Positions 34,031-43,465 of a stretch of 64,000 nucleotides of DNA are shown piece by piece (the stretch's first letter is position 1; each line of letters begins with the position of its first letter). The translations under genes and the position numbers were made by a program. Below the pieces are notes generated by a model. The model had not been told where the DNA came from and searched no databases. It was given only the letters and a program-made list of their open reading frames with translations. This DNA comes from Brucella tritici (GTDB lineage: Bacteria > Pseudomonadota > Alphaproteobacteria > Rhizobiales > Rhizobiaceae): NCBI RefSeq assembly GCF_902825325.1, contig NZ_CADEAR010000014.1, forward strand, positions 22,078 through 86,077, in the 5' to 3' direction.

Positions 34031-35392
34031 ATGAGCAGAGGTATCCATCTGACCCGCCGTGGACTAATGACGGGTGCAGCAGCTGCGGCGTTCGGGCTGA
34101 CAGTTTCGCCGCGACTGAGTTTTGCCCAGGCAAACGAGGACGCGCGTGCGGCATTTGCCGGGGCCGACATTGACTGGACCGCGTTCAAGGGTGAGAGCCT
34201 GACGATCGAAGCGATGACCCATCCTTGGAGCGCTGCCATCGAACCGCTCCTGCCAATCTTCACGGAGATGACGGGTATCGACGTCAAGCTGAATACCCAG
34301 TCAGAGACGGAATATACATCACAGATGCCGATCAAGCTGGGTGCCAAGTCGGCTCAACCGGACGTGATGATGATCCATGCGCTCGGCCAGTTTGTGTCTG
34401 CCGGCTGGGCTGCCCCACTTGATGAATTCTATGCTGACAAATCGATCTTCGATGCAGCCTGGTACGACCAGGACGATATCTTTGCTATGGCTCGCGAGTT
34501 CCCGACCCAGGCAGACGGGCAGAATTACTCAATGTCAATCACTGCGGAAGCGCAGACGCTTTTTGCCAACAAGGCGATGCTTGACGCTGCCGGTCTTGCC
34601 GTTCCAGCGACCATGGACGAGCTGCTTTCAACTGCACTGAAGCTGAAAACCGATACTGTCGCCGGGGTCGCCATGCGCGCCAAGTCCGATAGCTCGGCTG
34701 GTCCATGGACCTGCGGTGGTTTCGTCTTCTCCTATGGTGGCGAAATCATCGATGGAGAAGGGCGCTGCGTACTCGACAGCGATGCAGCCATTGCCGGCGT
34801 TGAGATGTATGGTCGGCTGTTGCGGGAAGCGGGGCCGATAGGCGTCGGCAGCTACCACTGGTACGAAGCGCTCAACGATTTCTCCAGCGGCGCGGCTGCA
34901 CTTGGCTGCGACAGTTCCAACTTCGCCACCGACATTTCCAATCCGGACAAGAGTCTGGTTGCATCCGATGCCGTCTATGCCGCGATGCCGCGTGCGGGCG
35001 AGCATGCGATCAAGCCAAATATCTGGGCCTGGCAGGCCGGCATCAACGCTTATTCGACGAAGAAGAAAGCGGCCTTCCTGCTCCTGAGCTTCCTCAACTC
35101 CAAACCCGGCTGCATGCTGAGCTCCGCTGGCGGGCTTGCTACCGTGCGCAACTCCGCATGGAAGAGCGAGGCCTTCCGGAAGCGTTTCGGCGAGGCGGCA
35201 GCGAATGCGGCGCTTCTCAATCTCAATTCGGGCGATGCAAAGGTCTTCAAGGCCGCGTGGTTTCACCGCAAGTCCAGCGAAATTTTGGATCCCTTCGCCG
35301 TGGCGATCAATCAGGTCGTCACCGGTCAGGCCGATGCGCCGACAGCGCTTGATGCCGCAACGGCGAAGATCAACGCCGCCCTTCAGGGCTGA
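34031..35392 (+). CDS. Tat-exported sugar-binding protein of a CUT1 ABC importer
   Basis: A 453-residue family-1 solute-binding protein. The N-terminus carries a twin-arginine signal (TRRGLMTG, hydrophobic AAAAAFGLTV, cleavage near FAQA), meaning it is exported already folded, unusual among the five ABC systems here. It follows the MalE/UgpB-like pattern for saccharides or polyols. GAGAGGAGC lies before the ATG. It heads an operon with two permeases, an ATPase, a DgoD homologue and a GMC oxidoreductase. Confidence 0.88.
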   Translation: MSRGIHLTRRGLMTGAAAAAFGLTVSPRLSFAQANEDARAAFAGADIDWTAFKGESLTIEAMTHPWSAAIEPLLPIFTEMTGIDVKLNTQSETEYTSQMPIKLGAKSAQPDVMMIHALGQFVSAGWAAPLDEFYADKSIFDAAWYDQDDIFAMAREFPTQADGQNYSMSITAEAQTLFANKAMLDAAGLAVPATMDELLSTALKLKTDTVAGVAMRAKSDSSAGPWTCGGFVFSYGGEIIDGEGRCVLDSDAAIAGVEMYGRLLREAGPIGVGSYHWYEALNDFSSGAAALGCDSSNFATDISNPDKSLVASDAVYAAMPRAGEHAIKPNIWAWQAGINAYSTKKKAAFLLLSFLNSKPGCMLSSAGGLATVRNSAWKSEAFRKRFGEAAANAALLNLNSGDAKVFKAAWFHRKSSEILDPFAVAINQVVTGQADAPTALDAATAKINAALQG

Positions 35393-35452
35393 CGCGGATT
35401 ATCGAGCTTCACGGACTATTTCGGTGGGGCTCCCGATAAGAAAGACAGAGTA

Positions 35453-36349
35453 GTGCCTTCGAGCCAAATCACCATTCAACGCGCCGAGCGCAGCTTCATC
35501 CTGTCGATGCTCGCGCCGGCAACGATCCTGATGCTTTCGCTGACGCTGGTTCCTTTTCTCGTCAGCGTCTATCTCTCGTTTACTGATTATTCGCTGACTG
35601 CCCCGGACACGATAAACTGGGTCGGTTACAAAAATTATTCCGACCTCATGTCGTCGGCGGACTTCTGGAACGCCGCGCGTATAACGGCGGTCTTCACGAT
35701 CGTCGCCGTCGGGATCGAGACAATACTCGGCGTTGGCATTGCGGCACTTCTGCATCACGAGGTCAGGCAGGCCTCATGGCTGCGAGTGATCTATCTCCTG
35801 CCTATGGCAATCACACCAATCGCCGCCACCTTCACTTTCCGGTTGATGTTCAACCCGACACAGGGGGTGCTGAACTATCTGCTCGGTCTCGTCGGCATTT
35901 CGCCCAGCGCTTGGACAGCCGCACCCGAAACCGCGCTTCTTTCACTCATTATCGCCGACGTATGGCAATGGACGCCATTCATTCTGCTTATTGTGATGGG
36001 CGGTATGGCGGCGCTTCCGCCCGAACCGGAAGAAGCAAGTCAGATGGACGGTGCAGGTCCGTTCCGCACTTTCTTCCTCGTCACGTTGCCACGGCTGAAA
36101 CCCTATCTCGCGCTCGCTCTGCTGTTCCGGCTGATCGATGCCTTCAAGACCTTCGACATCATCTTCGTTTTAACTGGCGGCGGACCGGGCGTCGCCACGC
36201 GCACGCTGAATCTGCTCGCCTACAAGTACGGCATCGAGTTCCTGTCAATGGGCTACGCGTCTGCGCTTGCAATCGTGATGCTTGTCTTCACCCTTGTCGC
36301 GGGGCAGGTGTTCCTTCGCCGGCTCGGCTTGTTCGATCTCAAGGACTAA
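35453..36349 (+). CDS. CUT1 ABC permease, MalF/UgpA-like
   Basis: A 298-residue permease with six helices; the N-terminal helix (about 20-42) precedes a periplasmic loop with FTDYSLTAPDTINWVGYKNY, a usual feature of MalF-group proteins. The EAA loop is PEEASQMDGAGPFRTFFLVTLP. The start is a GTG at 35453, 60 bases after the binding-protein stop. Five bases separate it from the next permease gene. Confidence 0.9.
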   Translation: MPSSQITIQRAERSFILSMLAPATILMLSLTLVPFLVSVYLSFTDYSLTAPDTINWVGYKNYSDLMSSADFWNAARITAVFTIVAVGIETILGVGIAALLHHEVRQASWLRVIYLLPMAITPIAATFTFRLMFNPTQGVLNYLLGLVGISPSAWTAAPETALLSLIIADVWQWTPFILLIVMGGMAALPPEPEEASQMDGAGPFRTFFLVTLPRLKPYLALALLFRLIDAFKTFDIIFVLTGGGPGVATRTLNLLAYKYGIEFLSMGYASALAIVMLVFTLVAGQVFLRRLGLFDLKD

Positions 36350-36354
36350 GCGCC

Positions 36355-37173
36355 ATGAAGCTGTTCACATCCGTCTGGTTGCGCCGCCTCATCCTCTACA
36401 TTTTTGCCATCTGGTGCATCTTTCCACTTTACTGGATCTTCCTCACAGCACTGAAGACGCCAATCCAGGCCATGGCCCGGCCACCTCTATTCTTGTTCGA
36501 ACCGACTTTCGCCAATTTCGCCAAGGTCATCGGCAACCCCGATATATGGGCCTATTTTGCTTCTTCGACAATTGTTGCGGCCGGTTCAAGCCTGTTGACG
36601 CTCGCGCTTGGCGCACCGGCTGCCTACATTCTGGCACGCTATTCCTTTCGCGGACGTGGCGATTTCGGTTTCTGGCTGCTCTCGTCGCGCATGACGCCAC
36701 CAGTTGCCATGCTGATCCCGTTCTTCGTTCTCTATTACCAGCTCGGCCTGTTGGATACCTATCTCGGACTAATCCTCGCCCACGTCACGCTCAATCTGTC
36801 GATCGTGGTCTGGCTGCTGCGGGGGTTCTTTTCAGAATTGCCGCGCGAAATCGAGGAGGCGGCTAGCCTTGACGGCGACAACCATTTCCAGGTTTTCGCC
36901 CGTATAACGCTGCCTCTCGCCATGCCTGGGCTGATTTCCGTTGGTATCCTGATCTTTCTCTTGTCGTGGAACGAATTCCTGTTCGCGCTGGTGCTTGGAG
37001 AATCCACAGTGCGAACCGTGCCTGTCGGCCTCTACGGCTTCATCGGCTACCAAACCATCGCATGGGCAGAGCTGTCGGCCTCAGCCAGCCTGCTGATCAT
37101 CCCCGTCATCCTTTTCATCCTTGTCTTCCAGCGCCACCTCATCCGTGGCCTGACCATGGGGGCTTATCGCTGA
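36355..37173 (+). CDS. CUT1 ABC permease, MalG/UgpE-like
   Basis: A 272-residue partner permease. I start at the ATG at 36355, with AAGGA at 36341-36345; the frame runs open further upstream, but that part overlaps the previous permease gene. The EAA motif is REIEEAASLDGDNHFQVFARI, and six helices are predicted. It is followed after one base by the ATPase gene. Confidence 0.9.
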   Translation: MKLFTSVWLRRLILYIFAIWCIFPLYWIFLTALKTPIQAMARPPLFLFEPTFANFAKVIGNPDIWAYFASSTIVAAGSSLLTLALGAPAAYILARYSFRGRGDFGFWLLSSRMTPPVAMLIPFFVLYYQLGLLDTYLGLILAHVTLNLSIVVWLLRGFFSELPREIEEAASLDGDNHFQVFARITLPLAMPGLISVGILIFLLSWNEFLFALVLGESTVRTVPVGLYGFIGYQTIAWAELSASASLLIIPVILFILVFQRHLIRGLTMGAYR

Positions 37174-37174
37174 C

Positions 37175-38239
37175 ATGACCGAAATTACCCTTCAATCCGT
37201 CACCAAGTCGTGGGGTGCGCTGAACGCTCTCAAACCGATCGACCTGCACATCCCCCATGGTGAATTCCTGGTGCTGCTCGGCCCTTCCGGCTGTGGCAAG
37301 ACAACGACCATGCGCATTATCGCGGGGCTCGAAACCGCCTCCACCGGCAAAGTGCTTAAAGACGGCGCGGACATTACCAATCGCCTGCCGCGCGAGCGTA
37401 ATATGGCGATGGTCTTCCAGAACTACGCACTTTATCCGCATATGAAGGTATTGGAGAACGTCACCTATCCGCTGCGCGCGCGCGGTATGAGCAAGGCCGA
37501 GCGCGAGAAGACCGCGCTTACCGCATTGGAGAAAGTGGGCCTTACTCCTTATGCCGACCGACTGCCAAAGAACCTTTCCGGCGGTCAGCGTCAGCGTGTG
37601 GCGCTCGCACGCGCACTGGTGCGCTCGCCTGACGTTTTCCTTATGGATGAGCCGTTGTCCAATCTTGATGCCAAGCTGCGCGGCGCGATGCGCGCGGAGA
37701 TCAAACACATCCAGCGCGAGACCGGTATCACGACCATCTACGTTACCCACGACCAGATTGAGGCGATGACGCTCGCCGACCGTGTGATCATCATGGAGGC
37801 GGGTGAAATCCGTCAGATAGGTACGCCGGACCAGATCTATGACGACCCCGATAATCTGTTCGTCGCCGGGTTCCTCGGCTCACCGCCGATGAATTTCATT
37901 CCCGGTGAGATCCGAGGTGGCACCTTCCGGTCGGGCGCGGCCTGGATTGCCGCGCAAGACATAACCGATGCCAGGGAGGCCCAGCTCGGCATCCGTGCGG
38001 AGGATATAACGGTCGCCGGTGAAGGCGAGGCGGGCGATATGGTCGTTACTGTCTATTCGGTCGAGCCAACGGGCGATGCAACGCTCGTCGTCGCCGATCA
38101 CGGCAAGGGCCGACTGGTGCTCAAGGCCGACAAGCATTTCCGTCCGAAGATTGGCGCGACCGTCAACCTCCGGTTCTCTCCCAATAGTATCCGTTATTTC
38201 GACAGCGCATCCGGCGCCCGGTTAAGGACTCTCCCATGA
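37175..38239 (+). CDS. CUT1 ABC ATPase, MalK/UgpC-like
   Basis: A 354-residue ATPase: Walker A 36-44 (GPSGCGKTT), signature NLSGGQRQRVALARAL, Walker B ending in DEPLSNLDAKLR, THDQIEAMT H-loop, and the C-terminal MalK-type OB/TOBE domain with the FIGSP-like FLGSPPMNFIPGE segment. Shared-ATPase families of this kind energise carbohydrate importers. The stop overlaps the DgoD-like gene by four bases. Confidence 0.92.
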   Translation: MTEITLQSVTKSWGALNALKPIDLHIPHGEFLVLLGPSGCGKTTTMRIIAGLETASTGKVLKDGADITNRLPRERNMAMVFQNYALYPHMKVLENVTYPLRARGMSKAEREKTALTALEKVGLTPYADRLPKNLSGGQRQRVALARALVRSPDVFLMDEPLSNLDAKLRGAMRAEIKHIQRETGITTIYVTHDQIEAMTLADRVIIMEAGEIRQIGTPDQIYDDPDNLFVAGFLGSPPMNFIPGEIRGGTFRSGAAWIAAQDITDAREAQLGIRAEDITVAGEGEAGDMVVTVYSVEPTGDATLVVADHGKGRLVLKADKHFRPKIGATVNLRFSPNSIRYFDSASGARLRTLP

Positions 38240-39384
38240 AAATCACAAAGCTCGAAACATTCGTTGTCGCACCGCGCTGGCTGTTCCTTAAAATCTCAAC
38301 AGACGAGGGTATTTCCGGCTGGGGTGAGCCCGTTCTGGAAGGTCATGCGGAAACGCTTGCTGCGAAGGTATGTGAACTCGAAACATTGTTGATCGGGCGG
38401 GATCCACTGCTCATTGAAGACACATGGCAGATGATTTATCGCAATGGATGCTATCGTGGCGGACCTGTGTTGATGAGCGCCATGTCCGGTGTCGACATGG
38501 CACTGTGGGACATCAAGGGCAAGGCTTACGGCCAGCCTGTGCATGCGCTCATGGGTGGCAAGGTGCGCGACAAGGTCCGCACTTATCGCTGGATCGGGGG
38601 GGATCGGCCCAACAATCTGGTTGCAGATGCCAAGGCCTTGCTCGAAGCTGGTTACGATGCGTGTAAACTGAATGCGACCGAGGAAGTCCAATTCCTCGAT
38701 TCCTATGCAAAGATCGACAAGATCGTCGCAAAGCTGGCTGAATTGCGCGATGCGGTCGGAACCAGCATGGACCTGGCTTTCGACTTTCATGGGCGTCTGC
38801 ATGCGCCGATGGCCAAGATATTGTTGAAGGAAATCGAACCACTGCGCCCGATGTTCATCGAAGATGCGGTCGTGTCGGCCCAGGTCGATCATATGGCCGA
38901 TCTCGCCCGTTCAACCTCCATTCCGCTGGTCACTGGTGAACGGATGCACAGCCGTTACGAATTCCGGGCAGTTTTTGAAAAGCGTGCTGCTGGTATCATC
39001 AATCCCGACACGGCGCATGTCGGCGGGATTTCGGAAATGGTGCGCATCGGTCATATGGCGGAAGCCTATGACGTTGCACTGGCGCCGCACTGTCCGCTCG
39101 GTCCAATTGCGCTGGCGGCCAGCCTTCAGGTGGATGCGATCTGCTACAACGCCGTCATTCAGGAACAGTCACTCGGCATTCATTACAACAAGGGTGGCGA
39201 TCTGAACGATTATCTGGTCCCCACCAGCCAGTTCAAGGTGGAGGATGGCTTTCTCGCTATTCCTGAGCGTCCGGGCCTCGGGATTGAGGTTGATGAAGAC
39301 GTGGTTCGTGCCCGTGCCATCGAAGGCCATGCTTGGCGCGCGCCTGTCTGGCGGCATGCTGATGGCTCGATTGCGGAGTGGTGA
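38236..39384 (+). CDS. Enolase-superfamily sugar-acid dehydratase, divergent DgoD paralogue
   Basis: At 382 residues it aligns end to end with the DgoD at 24504-25652 and keeps Asp183, His185, Glu209, Glu235 and His285. It departs at active-site edges: FIEDAV replaces FIEEPV (Asp210, Ala211), VTGERM replaces ALGERL, and NPDTAHVGG replaces QPDLSHAGG. Overall chemistry (proton abstraction and dehydration of an aldonate) should hold, but the substrate may differ from D-galactonate. Being overlapped by the importer's ATPase gene, it probably acts on what that importer brings in, perhaps after oxidation. Confidence 0.87.
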   Translation: MKITKLETFVVAPRWLFLKISTDEGISGWGEPVLEGHAETLAAKVCELETLLIGRDPLLIEDTWQMIYRNGCYRGGPVLMSAMSGVDMALWDIKGKAYGQPVHALMGGKVRDKVRTYRWIGGDRPNNLVADAKALLEAGYDACKLNATEEVQFLDSYAKIDKIVAKLAELRDAVGTSMDLAFDFHGRLHAPMAKILLKEIEPLRPMFIEDAVVSAQVDHMADLARSTSIPLVTGERMHSRYEFRAVFEKRAAGIINPDTAHVGGISEMVRIGHMAEAYDVALAPHCPLGPIALAASLQVDAICYNAVIQEQSLGIHYNKGGDLNDYLVPTSQFKVEDGFLAIPERPGLGIEVDEDVVRARAIEGHAWRAPVWRHADGSIAEW

Positions 39385-39385
39385 G

Positions 39386-41002
39386 GTGAGGGACTTCGAC
39401 TATATCATCGTAGGTGGTGGTTCTTCCGGCTGTGTCACTGCAGCAAAGCTGGTTAGTGAACACGGCGCCCGCGTCGCGCTCATTGAACAGGGGCCGTCGA
39501 ACCGCCACCCGCTTCTGCGTATGCCCGCAGGCTTCGTGAAGATGCTGAAAGGCAGCCGGTACCTGACCTTTCACAAGACGGAACCGCAGCCACAGCTCGA
39601 TGGCCGCGTGCACGATCTGCCACAGGGGCGAGTGCTTGGCGGCGGGTCGACCGTCAACGCCATGGTTTACATGCGTGGTCGACGCTCCGACTATGAAGCG
39701 TGGAACCGCGCAACTGAAGCTAGTTCCAACGGTATCGGCTGGGGATGGGACGATCTCCTGCCCCATTACCGCCGACAGGAGGGCAACCAGTCGCTCGCCA
39801 GCCCGGCTCACGGCACAGATGGTCCGTTAAAGGTTTCAAACCCACGCCACATAGCCGAAATCTCCCATGTCTTCGTCAAGACGCTGCAGGAGATGGGGCT
39901 GCCGCTCCGCAACGACTTCAACAACGGCACGCAAGCGGGCGTCGGCTATATGCAGACGACGATTGGCGGTGCGCGACGGTGCGGAGCAGTCGAAGCCTTT
40001 ATTGAGCCACTGGCGGACCATCCGAATTTGACGATCTTGACCGGTACGCGCGTACTCCGCCTCGTCCTTGAGGGAGGAAAAGCGGTGGGTGTCGAGATCG
40101 CCGAAGGCAGCCAGATCAGGACGCTTTATGCTGCAAATGAGATTATCCTCGCCGCCGGAGCCTTTGGGACGCCGAAGGTCCTGATGCTCTCAGGCTTAGG
40201 CCCCGCAGGTGAATTGCGCCGCCACGATATAGAAGTCCGGGCCGATCTTGCTGGCGTCGGTGAAAACCTGATGGACCACCATGAGGTTCCGCTTGTCGCC
40301 GCCACCCATGAAAAGCTCGGTTATTACGGTGAGGATCGCGGCATGCGCATGCTGGCTAACGGCCTGCAATACATGCTCTTCGGGTCTGGGCCCGTTTCGA
40401 CCAATGGCTGCGAGACCTGCGCCTTCATCAATCCCCTCGATCCCTCGGGCGAACCAATGATCCAGTTCTATTGCGTACCGACCGTTTATCTCGACCGCGA
40501 TGTGATGGGTGTTGCGCCGACTGATGGCGTTACCCTCAATTCCTGCCTGTTGCAGCCAAAGGCACGCGGCACCGTTCGCCTCCGCTCGGCGGACCCCGCA
40601 GCCCTACCGATTATCAACTCGAATTATCTTGGTCATGAGGATGATATCCGTCATGAGATTGCTGGATTGCGCTTTGGGCGCGAGGTGCTGAAGACCGGGC
40701 CGATGGCGAAAGTCGTCAAAGGCGAGATATTCCCCGGAGAGGCTTTCGGATCTGATGACGAGTTGCTCGCCCACTGCAAACTCACGGTCAAGACGAACTA
40801 TCATCCCTGCGGCACCGCCCGTATGGGTGCCGAGGACGATCCGCTGGCTGTATTAACACCTGATCTGCGGGTGAAGGGTGTGGAGGGTCTGCGTGTCTTC
40901 GACGTTTCGATGATGCCGCGTATCGTCAGCGGAAATACCAACGCTCCCGCGATGGCAGTCGCCGATCGCGGCGTAGACATCATGATGGGGACAAACCGAT
41001 GA
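39386..41002 (+). CDS. GMC-family FAD oxidoreductase
   Basis: The GTG at 39386, seven bases after GGAG, gives 538 residues, normal for choline-dehydrogenase-like GMC enzymes. FAD motif GGGSSG at 10-15; PROSITE-like GMC segment GRVLGGGSTVNAMVYMRG; C-terminal NYHPCGTARMG with the catalytic His, and SGNTNAPAMAVADRG. It oxidises an alcohol group, plausibly a polyol or sugar, generating the acid or keto-sugar that the dehydratase one base upstream handles. No signal peptide, so cytoplasmic. Confidence 0.9.
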   Translation: MRDFDYIIVGGGSSGCVTAAKLVSEHGARVALIEQGPSNRHPLLRMPAGFVKMLKGSRYLTFHKTEPQPQLDGRVHDLPQGRVLGGGSTVNAMVYMRGRRSDYEAWNRATEASSNGIGWGWDDLLPHYRRQEGNQSLASPAHGTDGPLKVSNPRHIAEISHVFVKTLQEMGLPLRNDFNNGTQAGVGYMQTTIGGARRCGAVEAFIEPLADHPNLTILTGTRVLRLVLEGGKAVGVEIAEGSQIRTLYAANEIILAAGAFGTPKVLMLSGLGPAGELRRHDIEVRADLAGVGENLMDHHEVPLVAATHEKLGYYGEDRGMRMLANGLQYMLFGSGPVSTNGCETCAFINPLDPSGEPMIQFYCVPTVYLDRDVMGVAPTDGVTLNSCLLQPKARGTVRLRSADPAALPIINSNYLGHEDDIRHEIAGLRFGREVLKTGPMAKVVKGEIFPGEAFGSDDELLAHCKLTVKTNYHPCGTARMGAEDDPLAVLTPDLRVKGVEGLRVFDVSMMPRIVSGNTNAPAMAVADRGVDIMMGTNR

Positions 41003-41136
41003 AGTCGCCATTATAATCCGCAGCATAAAGCATTCGCTTCAGTTGCGCGACAGATCCATGCTTAATGGCAGGCTCCACCGTTTTTCGCAGAGATCTGTCA
41101 GAACGACAAGCCCTCATAAACTGAGAAGCCGACAAG

Positions 41137-42075
41137 TCAGGGCGCATGGATCGCTTCTATCCGCAGGGTCTCCAAGAACACTTCCGCTGCTGGTGACAGG
41201 CGCGCATGCGCACGCGTTGTAACGCCAATAAGCCCTGCAGTTGCGCGCAATGCCACCGGCAGGATGACAATGCCGCCGAGTGCAGCTTCCTGCCGCGCGA
41301 CCTGTGCAGGAAAAACGGCGAGATAGTCGGCAGCCATCAACAACTGCCGGTTGGTGAGTAGCGATACGGAATCGATAGCATGTATCGGTGGTTCGAGACC
41401 TTCCTCCAGAAAGGTTATGTCGATCTGGCGTCGCATATTCGTTTCGGGGGTTGGCAGGATCCATTCCCATTCCGTCAATTCTGCAAGACTCAGATGATCG
41501 CGTTTCGTTAACGGATGATTTCGGCGCGCAACGACGCAGGCGAAGTCCTCGGTCAACACTTCCTGTTTGAGGCTCAGTGTCTCTCTGCGATCCGATAGCC
41601 GCCCGATGACGAGATCCAGTTCACCAGCCCGCAGTGCTGGGATGAGTATGTCATCCGTGCCCTCGACGACCTTCACCACCAATTTGGGTCGCTCGCGCCG
41701 CAATCGCGCGATCGCATTCGGCAGCAATTCGGCCGAGGCGGCCAGCAGGGTTCCAATTGCAACCCGTCCGCCCTTTCCATCACGCAGATCGGCCAGGTGC
41801 TCCTCCGCATCCGCGAGTTGCGTGAGCATCAACCTGGCGTGCTCGGCCAATGTGTCGCCGAACATCGTAGGCACGATCCCGCGATTGGTGCGATCGAAAA
41901 GGAGGGCGCCGGTTATTACCTCGACTTCCTGTAGAGCCTTGGTCACAGCGGACTGCGTCATGTTCAGTCGTCTGGCGGCCCGCACGAGATTTCCTTCCTC
42001 CACGATCGCGACAACCATTCGCAAGTGGCGAATAGTTAGATGGCTCGTAAGGGATTTGGCTCGTGCCTTGGTCAT
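41137..42075 (-). CDS. LysR-family regulator (GbpR/PcaQ-like)
   Basis: A 312-residue LysR protein from the ATG at 42075 (MTKARAKSLTSHL); upstream in-frame starts are possible and none has a good ribosome site. The helix-turn-helix lies at about 20-60 (GNLVRAARRLNMTQSAVTKAL), and the effector domain continues to about 305. The N-terminus is most like regulators of sugar-binding-protein and aromatic genes. It converges on the GMC gene across 134 bases, which hold a loose dyad GACAGATC/GATCTGTC (41049-41099). Confidence 0.87.
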   Translation of the reverse strand: MTKARAKSLTSHLTIRHLRMVVAIVEEGNLVRAARRLNMTQSAVTKALQEVEVITGALLFDRTNRGIVPTMFGDTLAEHARLMLTQLADAEEHLADLRDGKGGRVAIGTLLAASAELLPNAIARLRRERPKLVVKVVEGTDDILIPALRAGELDLVIGRLSDRRETLSLKQEVLTEDFACVVARRNHPLTKRDHLSLAELTEWEWILPTPETNMRRQIDITFLEEGLEPPIHAIDSVSLLTNRQLLMAADYLAVFPAQVARQEAALGGIVILPVALRATAGLIGVTTRAHARLSPAAEVFLETLRIEAIHAP

Positions 42076-42393
42076 GCAATTGATATTCCATGAAGTCATG
42101 CAAAAATCCAGAAAATTCACTTGAAGGAATTTCAACGAATTAAAAGTTTCTGTGTCAGGGGCTAAGTGCGAATGGTGGAAGCACGAAAGCAGTGCATCAT
42201 GAAGAGCTTGCTGCAGCTGGAATAGGCAACTGACCGATGACGCCGACCCCAGTAGGGATGGTGGGTTCGGTATTTACAGCATAGTTGCGTCCAGCGGTTA
42301 GCCACGCTTTCTACCATCGAAATTTTTACAACAGATCCCTCATATAACGGATCTCAAAAAAACGAATTATCGCAAAGTTCCATATAACGATCA
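42076..42393. other. Gap between ugpC end and LysR gene
   Basis: These 318 bases hold the LysR promoter region and the 3' end of the ugp transcript. They include an AT-rich stretch near 42315-42395 and no open frame, repeat or hairpin I can support. Confidence 0.4.
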
Positions 42394-43461
42394 TCAATCG
42401 ATGCGAGCACCACTGGTCGGATCAAACAGATGCATCCGTTCGCATGAGATACCCAGTTCGACCACATCGCCCACTGCTAGCGACATTTCGCTGTTGACCA
42501 CAGCCATCAATTTCTCGGATCCAACCTCAAACACAACATGTGCTTGTGCACCGGTCGGCTCGATCAAACGCACTTTAGCCGGAATGCCGCCATCGCGTCT
42601 GACTTCCAGATGTTCAGGACGCAGACCTAGCACAACTTTGCCGCTTCTATCGGTGTCGCTGTCGGGCATTTCCAGTTTCGAACCGCTTGCCAGACGAATA
42701 GCAGCACCTGCTGAACTATGCTCGACCATCGCCTCAAGAAAGTTCATGGCTGGCGAACCGATGAAGCCTGCGACGAAGATATTGGCTGGTTTTGTGTAAA
42801 GTTCCATTGGCGTGCCTTGTTGCTCGATCCGCCCCTTGTTAAGCACCACCACTCTATCGGCCAGTGTCATCGCCTCAATCTGATCATGCGTGACATAGAT
42901 CGACGTGATCTTTACCTTCTGGTGCAGTTCCTTGATCTCTGCTCGCATCAAGACGCGCAATTTTGCATCCAGATTGGAAAGCGGCTCATCAAACAGAAAG
43001 ACAGAAGGCTTTCGCACAATGGCGCGCCCCATTGCAACGCGCTGACGCTGGCCTCCCGACAACTGGTGCGGCTTGCGGTCCAATAGGGCCGTCAGATCGA
43101 GCATCCGAGCTGCTTCCCCGACCCGATCCCGTATTTCCGCTTTCGGACGGCCTGCAAGTTGAAGGTTGAACGCTATGTTGTCAAAGACAGACATATGCGG
43201 ATAAAGCGCATAATTCTGGAAAACCATGGCAACATCGCGCTCACTAGGATTAGCACGGTTCACATTCCTGTCGCCAATGTGCAGATCACCGGATGTGATT
43301 TGTTCCAGACCGGCGATCATGCGCAGTAAAGTCGACTTACCGCATCCCGAAGGTCCGACAAGCGCAACAAATTCGGCATCCGCAATCGAAAGATCGATGC
43401 TTGGAATGACTTCCACATTGCCATAGGCTTTGTGAATTGAACGAAGTTCGACCGAGGCCAT
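42394..43461 (-). CDS. ugpC: Glycerol-3-phosphate ABC importer ATPase
   Basis: A 355-residue MalK-type ATPase from the ATG at 43461, with AAGGGTGA just before; longer in-frame starts overlap the phosphodiesterase gene. Walker A is at 36-44 (GPSGCGKST), signature LSGGQRQRVAMGRAIVR, Walker B ending in DEPLSNLDAKLR, then a C-terminal regulatory domain (AGFIGSPAMNFLEA). In UgpC this domain can be inhibited by phosphate signalling. It is the last gene of the operon ugpB-A-E-Q-C. Confidence 0.88.
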   Translation of the reverse strand: MASVELRSIHKAYGNVEVIPSIDLSIADAEFVALVGPSGCGKSTLLRMIAGLEQITSGDLHIGDRNVNRANPSERDVAMVFQNYALYPHMSVFDNIAFNLQLAGRPKAEIRDRVGEAARMLDLTALLDRKPHQLSGGQRQRVAMGRAIVRKPSVFLFDEPLSNLDAKLRVLMRAEIKELHQKVKITSIYVTHDQIEAMTLADRVVVLNKGRIEQQGTPMELYTKPANIFVAGFIGSPAMNFLEAMVEHSSAGAAIRLASGSKLEMPDSDTDRSGKVVLGLRPEHLEVRRDGGIPAKVRLIEPTGAQAHVVFEVGSEKLMAVVNSEMSLAVGDVVELGISCERMHLFDPTSGARID

Positions 43462-43465
43462 GAAG

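Noticed and set aside
35776..36354. A 193-residue N-terminal extension in frame with the second CUT1 permease
   Set aside because: It lies wholly inside the first permease gene and reads as arginine-rich out-of-frame sequence; the ATG at 36355 with AAGGA is the start.
41049..41099. GACAGATC/GATCTGTC dyad as a terminator between the GMC and LysR genes
   Set aside because: The loop is 35 bases and no T-run follows on either side, so it is too weak to call.
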